Positions 9,427 to 18,503 are shown, counted from the first letter of the stretch. The stretch is DNA of 64,000 bases from Blastocatellia bacterium (GCA_021463145.1 JAJTWZ010000011.1:1-64000); one strand, 5' to 3'. The notes: generated from the letters alone by a model not told the origin. A program made the numbers and translations.

Positions 9427-10191
9427 TCACGGAAGCAGTTCCGGCGCGCCTTGTCCACAGTCACGCCGTGCGGCGCGAACCGCGTCCGCTACCGCCACCC
9501 TTCCCTCGTAGATGGCCTTTCCGACTATGCAGGAGTGAATCCGGCTACACGACGATGCCGCGATCGAGGCGATGTCGTCGATCGAGCTGACACCCCCGGA
9601 AACCGTCACGTCCAGTCCGGCGCCCTCGGCAAAACGAACCGTCCCCCCCAGGTTGGGTCCCTGCAGTTTTCCGTCCCTGGCTATATCGGTGTAGATCGCT
9701 CGCGACACGCCGGCTTCTCTCATCCGCTTCCCCAACTCGACCGCATCGACCTCCGTGACGTCCGTCCATCCGCGCGTCGCAACCCGGCCGTCGCGTGCAT
9801 CGATGCCTGCGACAATCCGGCCGGGATAGCGTGCCGCAAGCTTCTCGACGAGCTTCGGATTCTCGACCGCCGCGGTGCCGAGAATCGCGAACTGCGCCCC
9901 GCAATCGAGAGCCCGGCTTACCGCATCCTCGTTCCGCAATCCACCGCCGACCTCGACCGGAATTCGAACCGCCGAAAGTACCGCCCGGACGATCTCCGCG
10001 TTGGCGGAGCCTGCGCTTCCGTCGAACGCTCCGTCGAGATCCACCAGGTGGAGCATCTCGGCGCCGGCGCTCTCGAACCTGATCGCAACGTCGACTGGGT
10101 CGAGATCGTAGCGGGTCTCTCTGTCCGCCATTCCCTCGACCAGACGAACCGTGCGGCCGCCGCGCAAGTCTATCGCCGGAATGACGATCAT
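9427..10191 (-). CDS. hisA: ProFAR isomerase HisA
   Basis: A 254-aa TIM-barrel enzyme for the fourth step of histidine synthesis (ProFAR to PRFAR isomerisation). Seen are the N-terminal IPAIDLRGG with catalytic Asp8, VEVGGGLRNEDAV, the second-half GIDARDG with the other catalytic Asp, TDIARDGKLQGPN, and the phosphate-binding SGGVSSIDDI. Its ATG overlaps the hisH stop by 4 nt. hisF, which normally follows hisA, is absent; the next gene is unrelated. Confidence 0.96.
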   Translation of the reverse strand: MIVIPAIDLRGGRTVRLVEGMADRETRYDLDPVDVAIRFESAGAEMLHLVDLDGAFDGSAGSANAEIVRAVLSAVRIPVEVGGGLRNEDAVSRALDCGAQFAILGTAAVENPKLVEKLAARYPGRIVAGIDARDGRVATRGWTDVTEVDAVELGKRMREAGVSRAIYTDIARDGKLQGPNLGGTVRFAEGAGLDVTVSGGVSSIDDIASIAASSCSRIHSCIVGKAIYEGRVAVADAVRAARRDCGQGAPELLP

Positions 10192-10805
10192 CGGCCGTTC
10201 ACGACCTTCGCAAAGTTCGCCAGCATTCTCAGTCCGGCCGTGTGGCTCTTCTCCGGATGGAACTGCGCTCCGAAGAGGCTCCCCCTGGCGCAGATCGACG
10301 GAAACACGACGCCATCGTATTCGGTCGTCCCGATGACGTCGGCGTCGTCGTCCGATTCGACGTGGTATGAGTGCACGAAGTAGAAGTAGGGCGACGCGTC
10401 CAGACCTTCGAACAACGGATTCGCTCGCGCCGGAGTCACCGAGTTCCAGCCAGTGTGCGGAACGACCCGAACCGTATCGGGGAAGCGTCTAACGCGGCCG
10501 CGCAGCAGGCCCAGTCCGCTGTGCGCGCCGAACTCGTCGCTGCCCTCGAAGAGCAACTGCATCCCGAGACACAACCCGAGGATCGGCCTTCCGTCCTCCG
10601 CCGCGCGCTTCACAATGCGATCGAGTCCGCTCGAACGGAGCCCGTCCATCCCGTCCCCGAAGGCCCCCACACCGGGCAGGACGAGGCCGTCGCACTCGGC
10701 GAGCCGTCCCTCGTCCGACGAAACCTCCGCTTCCGAATCTACCGCGTGGAAGGCCTTCTCGACGCTGCGCAGGTTGCCGATCCCGTAGTTGACGATTCCG
10801 ATCAC
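10188..10805 (-). CDS. hisH: Imidazole glycerol phosphate synthase, glutaminase subunit
   Basis: 205 aa from a GTG at 10805 with GAAGG upstream. It is a class I glutamine amidotransferase that feeds ammonia to HisF. The nucleophile Cys79 sits in LGLCLGMQLLF, and His183 and Glu185 in FGAQFHPEKS complete the triad. The start overlaps the hisB stop by 4 nt (GTGA) and the end overlaps the hisA start by 4 nt, giving tight coupling in the order hisB-hisH-hisA. Its partner hisF is not in the window. Confidence 0.95.
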   Translation of the reverse strand: MIGIVNYGIGNLRSVEKAFHAVDSEAEVSSDEGRLAECDGLVLPGVGAFGDGMDGLRSSGLDRIVKRAAEDGRPILGLCLGMQLLFEGSDEFGAHSGLGLLRGRVRRFPDTVRVVPHTGWNSVTPARANPLFEGLDASPYFYFVHSYHVESDDDADVIGTTEYDGVVFPSICARGSLFGAQFHPEKSHTAGLRMLANFAKVVNGR

Positions 10806-11404
10806 AACGAACCCTTCGTCGACGGCACGCCAGCGACTCGTGGGTCGATGCGCGTGGCGGCAGCGAACGCCCTCGCGCACGCCTTGAAGACGGCCTCCGT
10901 GATGTGGTGCTGGTTGCTGCCGCGCAGCAGGTCGACGTGCAACGTCACCCTGGCCGCCGTGCCGAGCGATTGCCAGAAGTGCTCGACGAGCTGCGTTTCG
11001 AGCTCCCCGATCCGGTCTCGCGTGTCCAGCACGCTGTAGACGACATACGGACGGCCCGAAAAATCTACCACCGCGCGGGCGAGCGCCTCGTCCATTGGAA
11101 CGTACGCGTGACCATAACGCGCGAGGCCAGCCTTGTCGCCGACTGCCTCGCCAATCGCCTCGCCCAGCGTGATTGCAATGTCCTCGACCGAATGGTGACC
11201 GTCGATTTCGAGGTCGCCCCTGCATTCAACCTCGAGGTCGAAGAGTCCGTGCCGCGCGAATTGCGCGAGCATGTGATCCAGGAACCCGATTCCGGACGCG
11301 ACTCGCGATTCGCCCGAGCCGTCGAGATCGATGGATACACGAATGTCCGTCTCACGCGTCGCTCGCGCCCGGCTCACGCACCGGCGAATTGTTTCGCTGC
11401 TCAT
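10802..11404 (-). CDS. hisB: Imidazoleglycerol-phosphate dehydratase
   Basis: 200 aa, monofunctional (no HAD phosphatase half). It dehydrates IGP in histidine synthesis. The two metal-binding motifs GHHSVEDIAI and NQHHITEAVFKA and the substrate loop GFLDHMLAQFARHG are clear. The ATG at 11404 (MSSETIRRC) fits the usual family start; an upstream in-frame extension is ignored. The gene starts 84 nt from the divergent sensor kinase, so the promoters share this short gap. Confidence 0.95.
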   Translation of the reverse strand: MSSETIRRCVSRARATRETDIRVSIDLDGSGESRVASGIGFLDHMLAQFARHGLFDLEVECRGDLEIDGHHSVEDIAITLGEAIGEAVGDKAGLARYGHAYVPMDEALARAVVDFSGRPYVVYSVLDTRDRIGELETQLVEHFWQSLGTAARVTLHVDLLRGSNQHHITEAVFKACARAFAAATRIDPRVAGVPSTKGSL

Positions 11405-11488
11405 GATGGCCAACGCTATCAGACGGACTGCGACGCCGAAAGCGGCCGATATCGTGTATTGTTGCTCAGCGGGAGGAAGGAGCGCGGC

Positions 11489-13150
11489 GTGAGACCGCTG
11501 AAGCTGCACGTCAAGACGACTCTGTTCGTCTCAACCGTCGTCGTCATCATCTTTTTCGTTGCGGCGTGGATCTTCACGAAGCAGGCGATCGCTCTCGAGC
11601 AGACACAGTTCAAGGAGCGCGCCCTCCAGCTCGCCACCTACTACGCCGACCAGGTTGCCCGCATCCGGCTGCTCCAGTCGATCAGCGGCGCCCAGCGCTC
11701 CTCGACCCCGGGATTCAGCCAGGCGGAATTGATTCAGGGTTACGGCTTCGAAGTCACGCTTTCGCAGGTCTACTCTTTCCAGACTACCTCGGACGGTCCG
11801 CCACGATCGCATACGGTCTACACGGATCCAAGGTCCACGGCGCCGCCGAAGGATCTTTCCCCCGAGACCGTGTCGAAGCTGCTCATCCGGGATTTTCCGG
11901 AAGTCGAGACGACGGAGCACCCCGACGGACGGTTTTCGGTCTGGGCCGTGGCGCCCGTTATCGTGAACTCCCGCGGAGCCGAACAGACCGTAGTTGGGGC
12001 CGTCGGGGTCCAGGTCGAAGTGACCGACGCGAAGAGCCTTGCCGCGAAGATGGCGCGGCAGGCGTTCACGGCCCTCGCGCTCATGGTGCTCGGTATCGCG
12101 ATCGTCACGTACCTCATCTTCAAACGCCTCGTCTACGAGCCGATCGACACCCTGCTTGGAGCAATGACGAAAGCCGAGGGCGGCGACCTGTCCGCCAGGG
12201 CGCAGGCAAGAGACGAAGGCGAAATCGGACTGTTGACGGCCAGGTTCAACTCCATGGTCGACAGGCTCAGCGACTACACGGAAGAGCGAGCCGAACACGC
12301 TCGGCAACTCGAGGAGCGTGTGCGCGACGCGACGGGCGAACTCGAAGAACGCAACGAGCAGCTCAAACAGAAGAACGTCGAACTGTTCGGCATCCAGCGG
12401 CATCTGGGCACGCTCGAGCGCCTTGCAACCGCCGGTCAGCTCGCGGCGCAGTTCGCCCACGAGGTCGGCACGCCGCTCAATCTCATCTCTGGCCACGTGC
12501 AGCTGCTTCGCGCGCGAGCGACCGACGAGAAGACGACGAAGCGCCTCGACACGATTGCCGCCCAGATCGAGCGGATCGAGCGGATCGTCCGCGGAATGCT
12601 CGATCAGACACGGCGTCCGGCCGTGCGTCTCGGGCCCGTCGACCTCGGCGCACTGCTAGCCAGGACGTTCGACACCATCGATCCAACGCTTGCCGCGAAG
12701 GGCGTTCGGCTGATCGCCGAGATCCAGCCCGGGCTTCCCACCGTTTACGCGGATTCCGACCAGCTGCAACAGGTCTTCATCAATCTGGTGAACAACAGTC
12801 TCGACGCAATGCCGGACGGCGGTGAGCTTCGCGTCATCGCGGGACGGGTCGGAGCCGACGTCCTGCTCCGATTTGCCGATACGGGCCAGGGCATCGCCGA
12901 AGCGGATCTGCCGCGCCTGTTCGAGCCGCTGTTCACGACGAAGGAGCGCGGTTCCGGACTCGGGCTCGCGGTGTCGCACCAGATCCTTCACGAGCTCGGA
13001 GGCTCGATCGATGTCGAATCGAGCCCTGGAGGCGGCGCCGCCTTCACTATCCGGATTCCAATTCCCACAACCCAGCCACTGGACGAGACCTGCGCCGAGA
13101 CCGGCAACGAGCCCGCGCAGTCCGAGTCGTCCGAAGACGTGACCGTATGA
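11489..13150 (+). CDS. Membrane sensor histidine kinase, NtrB-like core
   Basis: 553 aa from a GTG with a strong GGGAGGAAGG ribosome site at 11471-11480. TM1 is about residues 10-30, a periplasmic sensor spans about 31-190, and TM2 is about 192-212. A HAMP domain follows (about 213-265), then a coiled coil, HisKA with phospho-acceptor His324 (FAHEVGTPLN), and a HATPase domain with DNA-kinase N, G1 (DTGQGIAEADL) and G2 (GSGLGLAVS) boxes. The stop overlaps the start of the response regulator (ATGA), so the two form one signalling unit. The sensed ligand is unknown. Confidence 0.92.
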   Translation: MRPLKLHVKTTLFVSTVVVIIFFVAAWIFTKQAIALEQTQFKERALQLATYYADQVARIRLLQSISGAQRSSTPGFSQAELIQGYGFEVTLSQVYSFQTTSDGPPRSHTVYTDPRSTAPPKDLSPETVSKLLIRDFPEVETTEHPDGRFSVWAVAPVIVNSRGAEQTVVGAVGVQVEVTDAKSLAAKMARQAFTALALMVLGIAIVTYLIFKRLVYEPIDTLLGAMTKAEGGDLSARAQARDEGEIGLLTARFNSMVDRLSDYTEERAEHARQLEERVRDATGELEERNEQLKQKNVELFGIQRHLGTLERLATAGQLAAQFAHEVGTPLNLISGHVQLLRARATDEKTTKRLDTIAAQIERIERIVRGMLDQTRRPAVRLGPVDLGALLARTFDTIDPTLAAKGVRLIAEIQPGLPTVYADSDQLQQVFINLVNNSLDAMPDGGELRVIAGRVGADVLLRFADTGQGIAEADLPRLFEPLFTTKERGSGLGLAVSHQILHELGGSIDVESSPGGGAAFTIRIPIPTTQPLDETCAETGNEPAQSESSEDVTV

Positions 13151-14523
13151 GCGCGAAACGAATCCTCGTCATCGACGATGACCCCGAAACCTGCGAGTTC
13201 CTGTCAGAAGTGTTCAACGACGCAGGCTGGACAGTCGAAACGGCGACCAATCCGGACGACGCGACGGCGAAACTCGACAGCTCGATCGATCTCATCGTGT
13301 CGGACGTGCGTCTGGGAACGCGTGTGGACGGAATCGAGCTTCTTAAGCGCTTCCGCGTCGAGCACCCGAGGATTCCGGTGATTCTCATCAGCGGCTTCGG
13401 TTCCCTGGAAACGGCCGTCGAATCGATCCGCGAGGGCGCCTTCGACTTCATATCGAAGCCCTTCAACGTCGAAGAGGTGGTCGCGACGGCTCGGCGCGCG
13501 ATCGAATTCAGCCAGCAGTCGCCGGACCCGCGCCGCGAGCGGACGGCCGATCTCGGCGAGTCGTTCGGCGGATCGGCGCTCGTTGGCAGGTCGCGAGAGA
13601 TGATCGCGCTCTACAAGGAGATCGCGCGAGTGGCTCCGTCACGGTCCACGGTGCTCGTCACGGGCGAGTCCGGAACGGGGAAAGAACTCGTCGCCCGGGC
13701 CGTCCACGACAACAGTCCGCGTGCGGAACGGCCGTTCGTGCCGGTCAACTGCGGCGCGCTGACCGAAACCCTGCTCGAAAGCGAGCTCTTCGGTCACCAG
13801 AAGGGATCGTTCACGGGCGCCGTGTCGGACAAGAAGGGTCTGTTCGAGGAAGCCGATCGCGGAACGATTTTCCTCGACGAGATCGGCGAAACGTCGCAGG
13901 CGCTCCAGGTGAAACTGCTTCGAGTGCTTCAGGAAGGCGAAATCCGCCGCGTGGGCGGAAGCGGGCCGATCCGCGTCGACGTGCGGGTGATCGGCGCAAC
14001 GAACCGGGACCTCGAAGAAGAGGTGAGGCGCGGCGGCTTTCGCGAAGACCTTTTCTACCGCTTGTCGGTCGTCCGATTGCGGGTTCCGCCTCTTCGCGAA
14101 CGCGTGGCCGACATTCCGGCGCTCGCCGCGCACTTTCTGAAACGTGCGTGCTCGACTTCGGGACGCGAAGTCACACTGTCGGAACAAGCCCTGAGAATGC
14201 TTACGAAATATCCGTGGCCCGGAAACGTCCGCGAACTGGAGAACACGATCGAGCACCTCGTGCTCTACAGCCGGGACGCGCGGATCACGGCCGACGACCT
14301 GCCGGAGAAGTTCCGCGAGGCTGCGGCGGAAGTTCGCACCGGACTTGCGGACCTTTTCGACGACCTGCCAACGCTCGACGAGCTCGAGCGCCGGTACATG
14401 CTGCACGTACTTGCGGCGGTGAACGGGAACCGCACACGGGCGGCGGAGACGATGGGCGTCGATCGGAGGACTCTGTACCGGATGGCCGAGCGATTCGCGA
14501 TCAAACTGGATCAGAGCGGGTAG
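13147..14523 (+). CDS. Sigma-54-dependent response regulator (NtrC family)
   Basis: 458 aa. The receiver domain has the acidic pocket IDDDP, phospho-acceptor Asp53 and Lys104. The AAA+ domain has Walker A GESGTGKE (173-180), Walker B TIFLDE (240-245) and the sigma-54 contact loop GSFTGA (220-225), a Ser variant of GAFTGA. A Fis-type helix-turn-helix closes the protein ([21 protein letters not shown]). It is coupled by 4-nt overlap to the upstream kinase. Target promoters would need -24/-12 elements; I did not find a convincing one nearby. Confidence 0.94.
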   Translation: MSAKRILVIDDDPETCEFLSEVFNDAGWTVETATNPDDATAKLDSSIDLIVSDVRLGTRVDGIELLKRFRVEHPRIPVILISGFGSLETAVESIREGAFDFISKPFNVEEVVATARRAIEFSQQSPDPRRERTADLGESFGGSALVGRSREMIALYKEIARVAPSRSTVLVTGESGTGKELVARAVHDNSPRAERPFVPVNCGALTETLLESELFGHQKGSFTGAVSDKKGLFEEADRGTIFLDEIGETSQALQVKLLRVLQEGEIRRVGGSGPIRVDVRVIGATNRDLEEEVRRGGFREDLFYRLSVVRLRVPPLRERVADIPALAAHFLKRACSTSGREVTLSEQALRMLTKYPWPGNVRELENTIEHLVLYSRDARITADDLPEKFREAAAEVRTGLADLFDDLPTLDELERRYMLHVLAAVNGNRTRAAETMGVDRRTLYRMAERFAIKLDQSG

Positions 14524-14530
14524 GAAGGTA

Positions 14531-14557
14531 GGCAGCCCTGAAATCCCGTCCACTCTC
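14531..14557. repeat. ACAGGATT-family half element (copy B)
   Basis: The segment reads CTGAAATCCCGTCCACTCTCC, the complement of the GGAGAGTGGAC...ATTT arm seen in the other copies. It lies between two convergent genes that are only 34 nt apart. It is probably a decayed or single-arm copy. Confidence 0.45.
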
Positions 14558-15754
14558 CTAGCCCCGCCGATCGCTCACCAGGCGCGTTCTCTGGCCCCTC
14601 CAGACTACCCCTCTACCCGAAACAGCCCGCCAGGCCGAATTGACCAGGATCGAAACCATCACCAGGTTCGCAATCCCTGCGAGCGGCGAGAGGTACCACC
14701 TCCCCCCCAGCGCGGCGTAGACCGGAATGAACGCCAGAACCATCGAGCAGTAGGCAATCGCGCCGGAGATCGCGATCGGCCTTGCCTCCGCGAAGCCCCC
14801 AGCGAGCCACAGCGCGCACCCCGCAACGGTCAGAATCATCGGCAGAACGGTTGCGACGACGTTCGCGGTCACGTTCCGCAGTACCACGGCCAGGCTGTTG
14901 CCGGCGCCGGCAAACGCGTTTTTCGTGAAGCCGTTCCAGAGCTCCGGAAGCGTCTCGTACATCGGCGTGAAAAGAAGATCCTGCCCAGCCTCGATCCGCA
15001 ACCGGCGGCCTGCTGCCTTGATCGCCCGCGCCGTCGCAACGTCGTCGATCACCTCGTCGCGAATCGCCTCGTATCCTCCGGCCGCATCGTGAACCGAGCG
15101 CCTCATGAGAAGGAACGCGCCACACCCCAGAGCAACCTGCGATTTCGGATCGTTCGTCTTGTCGAGAGGCAGGACCAACGCGATCATCCACGCCGCAACC
15201 GGCATCACGACGGTCGTCCAGAAACTGCCCGTGCCGATCTCGGGCAGCAGCGTCACCGCGTCGAAGCGGCCGCGAAACGCCACGGACATCCCGGCGCGGA
15301 CGGCTTCCTTCGCAAAGACGATGTCGGCGTCGGTGGCGACCAGCCAGTCTCCCCGGGCCTCCCGCTTTGCCTGTTCGAGCGCCCAGACCTTGCCGGCCCA
15401 TCCAGCCGGAAGCTCGGTTCCGCGAACGCCCCGGACGCGTTCGTACGCCGATTCAAGCCGCATCACGATCTCCCACGTGGCGTCGGTAGAGCGGTCGTCC
15501 ACGACGATGACCTCGACGTTCGGGTAGTCCTGGGCAGCAATCGACGCCACGGCGCGCTCCAGAATGCGCGAAGCCTCGTTGCGGGCCGGCACGAGCACGG
15601 AAACGAGCGGCGCGTCGCTCGGGAATCTCGAGGCATCTTTCGGCTTCAGGCGTGGCGCCTCGCGAATCTTCCAGATGTTGTACGCGAAAAGCGCCAGCCA
15701 CCCCGCCGCGCCAAGTGCCATCAAGCCGACGAGGGCGTAAACGAGCACGGTCAC
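14558..15754 (-). CDS. Membrane GT2 glycosyltransferase (HpnB/CruC-like)
   Basis: 398 aa with an N-terminal TM helix (about 3-27) and several TM helices after residue 290. The catalytic GT-A core shows SVLVPARNEA, VIVVDDRSTDAT, a GKVWALEQA motif, the DxD-type TDADIVF and the acceptor-region DEVIDDVATARAIK. This combination is found in glycosyltransferases linked to hopanoid and carotenoid synthesis, but no such pathway genes are adjacent, so the acceptor lipid is unknown. The start is GTG without a ribosome site; a TAGACT box ends exactly 6 nt before it. Confidence 0.83.
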   Translation of the reverse strand: MTVLVYALVGLMALGAAGWLALFAYNIWKIREAPRLKPKDASRFPSDAPLVSVLVPARNEASRILERAVASIAAQDYPNVEVIVVDDRSTDATWEIVMRLESAYERVRGVRGTELPAGWAGKVWALEQAKREARGDWLVATDADIVFAKEAVRAGMSVAFRGRFDAVTLLPEIGTGSFWTTVVMPVAAWMIALVLPLDKTNDPKSQVALGCGAFLLMRRSVHDAAGGYEAIRDEVIDDVATARAIKAAGRRLRIEAGQDLLFTPMYETLPELWNGFTKNAFAGAGNSLAVVLRNVTANVVATVLPMILTVAGCALWLAGGFAEARPIAISGAIAYCSMVLAFIPVYAALGGRWYLSPLAGIANLVMVSILVNSAWRAVSGRGVVWRGQRTRLVSDRRG

Positions 15755-15760
15755 GCGAGG

Positions 15761-15766
15761 AGTCTA
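15761..15766 (-). promoter_or_regulatory. -10-like box, possible leaderless start of GT2 gene
   Basis: TAGACT on the minus strand followed by six bases and the GTG start. There is no Shine-Dalgarno sequence and no good -35 hexamer. Confidence 0.35.
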
Positions 15767-15858
15767 TCAGAGGAGGCGAACCGCAGTTCCGCTCCGTGTC
15801 TCGAGCCGGGGCGTACCGCCGGTCGTGGATGCCTCGAGGGCGTATCCGATCCGTAAAA

Positions 15859-15897
15859 CACCAATGGCCGGACGCTTGTGGCGTCCGGCCATTGGTG
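15859..15897 (-). terminator. Intrinsic terminator of the 3D-domain gene
   Basis: A 17-bp perfect stem (CACCAATGGCCGGACGC and its complement) with a 5-nt loop. On the minus strand it is followed by TGTTTTAC, a short U-run. It lies 41 nt after the stop of the 3D-domain gene. Confidence 0.8.
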
Positions 15898-15938
15898 GAT
15901 CGTTCAATGAAGTGTGAAACCAGCAGAAAGGCTTCGGT

Positions 15939-16514
15939 CTAGAGAGTCGAAAGGGATTCGACCTCCGGTTCCCAGCCGTGGCGGAGAACCTCGACCTTCA
16001 CCTTGCGCGCGCCGAAGACCACTGCTTCTTTGCGCGTGGGAATATAAATGTCAATCTTCCGACCCTTGATTGCCCCGCCCGTATCCATGACTGTGTAGAT
16101 GCCGGAATACTTTCCGGCCTGGATGCGGACGACGGAGCCAAGAGGAAGGATCTTGGGGTCGGCAGCGATGATGCCGCGCCGCACGGAAACGCCCGATGCG
16201 GTCTGTCCCTTCAGACAGTAAGCGGTCGCCAAAAAGGTCCTGGCAATTGCCTTCGATTCGTCTCGATCCGCTGCGGGAACGACTTCGCCGGCGGGCGCCG
16301 GGAAGAAGTTCTCCACGTCGTTCGATTCGACTTCGGAGACCACGGAAATGGCTTTCGATTCGATTGATGATTCGACGGCGATCGAACCGCTCTGCTGAGC
16401 GATTGCCGTCAGGGTTGCCGGGAACGAAACAAGGATGCCCGACACAAGAATTCGTCCGAAGACGCGTGAGACGCAGGGGTTGCCTTTTCTCGTGCTGTTA
16501 GCACTGAGTCTCAT
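15939..16514 (-). CDS. Secreted 3D-domain (YocH/MltA-like) envelope protein
   Basis: 191 aa with a signal peptide (about 17-40, ending near TAIAQQ). The C-terminal 95 residues are a 3D domain, the double-psi barrel named after three Asp residues: AADPKILPLGS, then VMDTGGAIKGRKIDIYIP. Such domains occur in cell-wall-active proteins such as YocH and in lytic transglycosylase MltA. No other catalytic domain is attached. AGGAGAAAAAG just before the ATG is a strong ribosome site. A strong terminator lies downstream and a long structured leader upstream. Role in peptidoglycan turnover is inferred. Confidence 0.85.
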   Translation of the reverse strand: MRLSANSTRKGNPCVSRVFGRILVSGILVSFPATLTAIAQQSGSIAVESSIESKAISVVSEVESNDVENFFPAPAGEVVPAADRDESKAIARTFLATAYCLKGQTASGVSVRRGIIAADPKILPLGSVVRIQAGKYSGIYTVMDTGGAIKGRKIDIYIPTRKEAVVFGARKVKVEVLRHGWEPEVESLSTL

Positions 16515-16640
16515 CTTTTTCTCCTATTTGGTTGTCAACGATCATCTCCCGGAACGGAAGCACGGGAGCGTGGGAATCTCACCCATACCCCCCTTACCGC
16601 GTCACGGTTCGGGTCTTCGCCGGGAGACCGGCTGTAAGCA
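16515..16640 (-). other. Structured 5' leader of the 3D-domain gene, riboswitch candidate
   Basis: Read on the minus strand, the gap holds consecutive hairpins: GCCGG-UCUC-CCGGC, ACCG-UGACG-CGGU, UGGG-UGAGAUU-CCCA and CUCCCG/CGGGAG, then the ribosome site. c-di-AMP riboswitches are known to precede cell-wall proteins of this type, and GGGUGAGAUUCCC resembles conserved bits of known classes. I cannot match a full consensus, so the class is unknown. Confidence 0.35.
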
Positions 16641-16642
16641 AA

Positions 16643-16658
16643 CGTGAACTCTATCACA
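16643..16658. promoter_or_regulatory. CRP/FNR-type operator candidate
   Basis: On the plus strand CGTGA-ACTCTA-TCACA, matching the TGTGA-N6-TCACA palindrome at nine of ten half-site bases. It sits between the divergent 3D-domain gene and glmM, beside a TTGACA hexamer on the minus strand. No CRP-family regulator is encoded in the window. Confidence 0.35.
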
Positions 16659-16692
16659 AGGTGTCAAGCTTTTCGTCGCTTGACCCATGAAA

Positions 16693-16698
16693 TACAAT
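16693..16698 (+). promoter_or_regulatory. -10-like box, possible leaderless start of glmM
   Basis: TACAAT followed by six bases and the GTG at 16705. There is no ribosome site for either candidate start of glmM. Confidence 0.35.
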
Positions 16699-16704
16699 CC
16701 GCCC

Positions 16705-18048
16705 GTGCCATCGAAACTATTCGGAACGGACGGCATCCGGGGCAAAGCGGGCGAGTTCCCGCTCGACGACGCGACCGTCTACAAGATCGGGCGTGCTCTT
16801 GCGACGGTTCTGGCCGAACGGCTCGGGCGACCCCCACGGATCGTGATCGGCCGTGACACTCGGGAATCGGGTCCGCGCGTCGAAGCCGAGCTGGCCGCCG
16901 GGATTCACGAGGCAGACGGCGAGGTCGACGTTTCAGGCGTCATTTCGACGCCCGGGATCGCGGTCATCACCAGGCTCGAGGGATACGACGCCGGCGTTAT
17001 CGTGACGGCCTCCCATAACCCGTTCCGGGACAATGGAATCAAGGTCTTTTCGCCATCCGGAAGAAAGCTGGACGAAGGCGCCGAACGCGCTATCGAGGCG
17101 CTCGTGGCGAGCTTCTCGGGTGACGGATCGTCACGTGTCGGGCAGGTGGAAGAGCAGCCCTGGCACGCCGATCATTACAGGGACCACGTAAGAGACAAGA
17201 TCGCGAACGGTTTGGATCTCGGTGGCCTTCGCGTAGTGCTCGACTGCGCCAACGGCGCGGCGTTCGAGCAAGCGCCACGACTGTTTCGGGAGTTGGGAGC
17301 GGAGGTGTCGGCGATCGGAGTGTCGCCGGACGGTCACAACATCAACGAGGGCTGCGGATCGCTCCACCTCGGGGGGCTGCAGGCCGAGGTCCTCGAGCGC
17401 GGGGCCGACCTGGGAGTTGCGTTCGACGGCGATGCCGACAGGGCGCTTTTCGTCGACGCGGCCGGGGTTATCGTCGACGGCGACAGGATTATGTACCTCC
17501 TTGCGGTCGACCTGCAGGAACGCGGCGAACTCGACGGTTCTATGGTCGTGGCGACGGTGATGTCGAACATAGGACTGGAGATTGCGCTGAAAGCGCGGGG
17601 AATATCGCTCTCGAGGGCAGACGTCGGCGACAAGTACGTGCTCGAACGGCTTCTTGCGACCGGAGCGGCAATAGGTGGCGAACAGTCCGGCCACGTGATC
17701 TTTCCCAGGATTTCGCTCGCCGGAGACGGAATGCTGACGGCTCTCGAAGTACTGCGGGCGATGAGAAACAACCGCTGCACTCTTGCGGATCTCGCCGCCG
17801 GAATGCGCACGTTCCCGCAGATCCTCGTCAACGTGCCCGTCCGCGAGAAACGGCCGTTCGAGGAATTGGAATCGGTCTCTGCGGTAGCCGCCGAAATCGA
17901 AGGCGTGCTCGCTGGCAGCGGACGCCTGCTGCTTCGCTACTCCGGAACCGAACGGCTCGCGCGAGTGATGATCGAGGGGCCCGAGCTTTCTACGATAACC
18001 GCCCAGGCCGAAAGGATTGCCGGGGCGATACGGGCCAGTCTGGGCTAG
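16705..18048 (+). CDS. glmM: Phosphoglucosamine mutase
   Basis: Converts glucosamine-6-phosphate to glucosamine-1-phosphate for UDP-GlcNAc, peptidoglycan and LPS. I prefer the GTG at 16705 (447 aa), because it gives the family N-terminus ahead of LFGTDGIRG; an ATG at 16687 adds six residues. Motifs seen: the phosphoserine loop TASHNPFRDNG, the metal loop FDGDADR, the sugar loop GGEQSGH and the phosphate loop RYSGTERLARVM. A cell-wall role fits the divergent 3D-domain envelope protein. Neither start has a Shine-Dalgarno sequence. Confidence 0.94.
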   Translation: MPSKLFGTDGIRGKAGEFPLDDATVYKIGRALATVLAERLGRPPRIVIGRDTRESGPRVEAELAAGIHEADGEVDVSGVISTPGIAVITRLEGYDAGVIVTASHNPFRDNGIKVFSPSGRKLDEGAERAIEALVASFSGDGSSRVGQVEEQPWHADHYRDHVRDKIANGLDLGGLRVVLDCANGAAFEQAPRLFRELGAEVSAIGVSPDGHNINEGCGSLHLGGLQAEVLERGADLGVAFDGDADRALFVDAAGVIVDGDRIMYLLAVDLQERGELDGSMVVATVMSNIGLEIALKARGISLSRADVGDKYVLERLLATGAAIGGEQSGHVIFPRISLAGDGMLTALEVLRAMRNNRCTLADLAAGMRTFPQILVNVPVREKRPFEELESVSAVAAEIEGVLAGSGRLLLRYSGTERLARVMIEGPELSTITAQAERIAGAIRASLG

Positions 18049-18089
18049 AAGGCCGAAGCGGGCGCCGAAACGCCCTGGCGCCAGCAGTC

Positions 18090-18117
18090 GCAGAGTCCAT
18101 CCTTCGATTGACTCTGC
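18090..18117. terminator. Hairpin between convergent glmM and cytochrome c genes
   Basis: GCAGAGTC and GACTCTGC pair across a 12-nt loop, extendable with one bulge. It has no clear U-run, but it lies between two convergent stop codons. Confidence 0.45.
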
Positions 18118-18155
18118 ACTTGCCGGCGCCCGGCCGGGCCGCGCGGGACCGGCCC

Positions 18156-18503
18156 CTACAGCGTCCGGAGGTATGCAACCAAGCTCGCAACCTGCGCGTC
18201 CGTCAGTGACCCCTTGAACGCCGGCATTCCTCCGCCGCCGTTGAGTATCTTCGCCCGAACGTTCGCATCGTTGGCAGGTTTACCCGAGGCCGGCAACTTC
18301 CCGCCCTTATAGAGCCCCTGCAACCCAGGTCCGATCTTCTCGGCCTTCGAAGTCGCGTTGTGGCACTGTGCGCACTTGTCGTCGAAGACTGCCCTGCCTT
18401 CGGCGGCGTCGGCCATCGTCCGGGCCACCGTCGGTCCCGGAGAGGCCATCGCGGCTCCAAGGGCAACCGCCGCGAAAGAGATTGTGAGGATGTGTTTCGT
18501 CAT
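18156..18503 (-). CDS. Small periplasmic class I cytochrome c
   Basis: 115 aa with a signal peptide (about 1-28) and one haem-binding CAQCH motif at about residues 46-50. The distal Met ligand is in GGGGMPAFKGSLTDAQVASLVAYL, the usual C-terminal helix of mono-haem cytochromes c. It probably shuttles electrons in the periplasm. It lies 116 nt downstream of the Tat-exported ferritin-like gene on the same strand and may be its redox partner, which is inference from position only. Confidence 0.9.
   Translation of the reverse strand: MTKHILTISFAAVALGAAMASPGPTVARTMADAAEGRAVFDDKCAQCHNATSKAEKIGPGLQGLYKGGKLPASGKPANDANVRAKILNGGGGMPAFKGSLTDAQVASLVAYLRTL

Noticed and set aside
16515-16640. Cobalamin riboswitch in the 3D-gene leader
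   Set aside because: GGUGAGAUUCC is similar to part of the B12 box, but the other conserved boxes are missing and the downstream gene has no B12 link.
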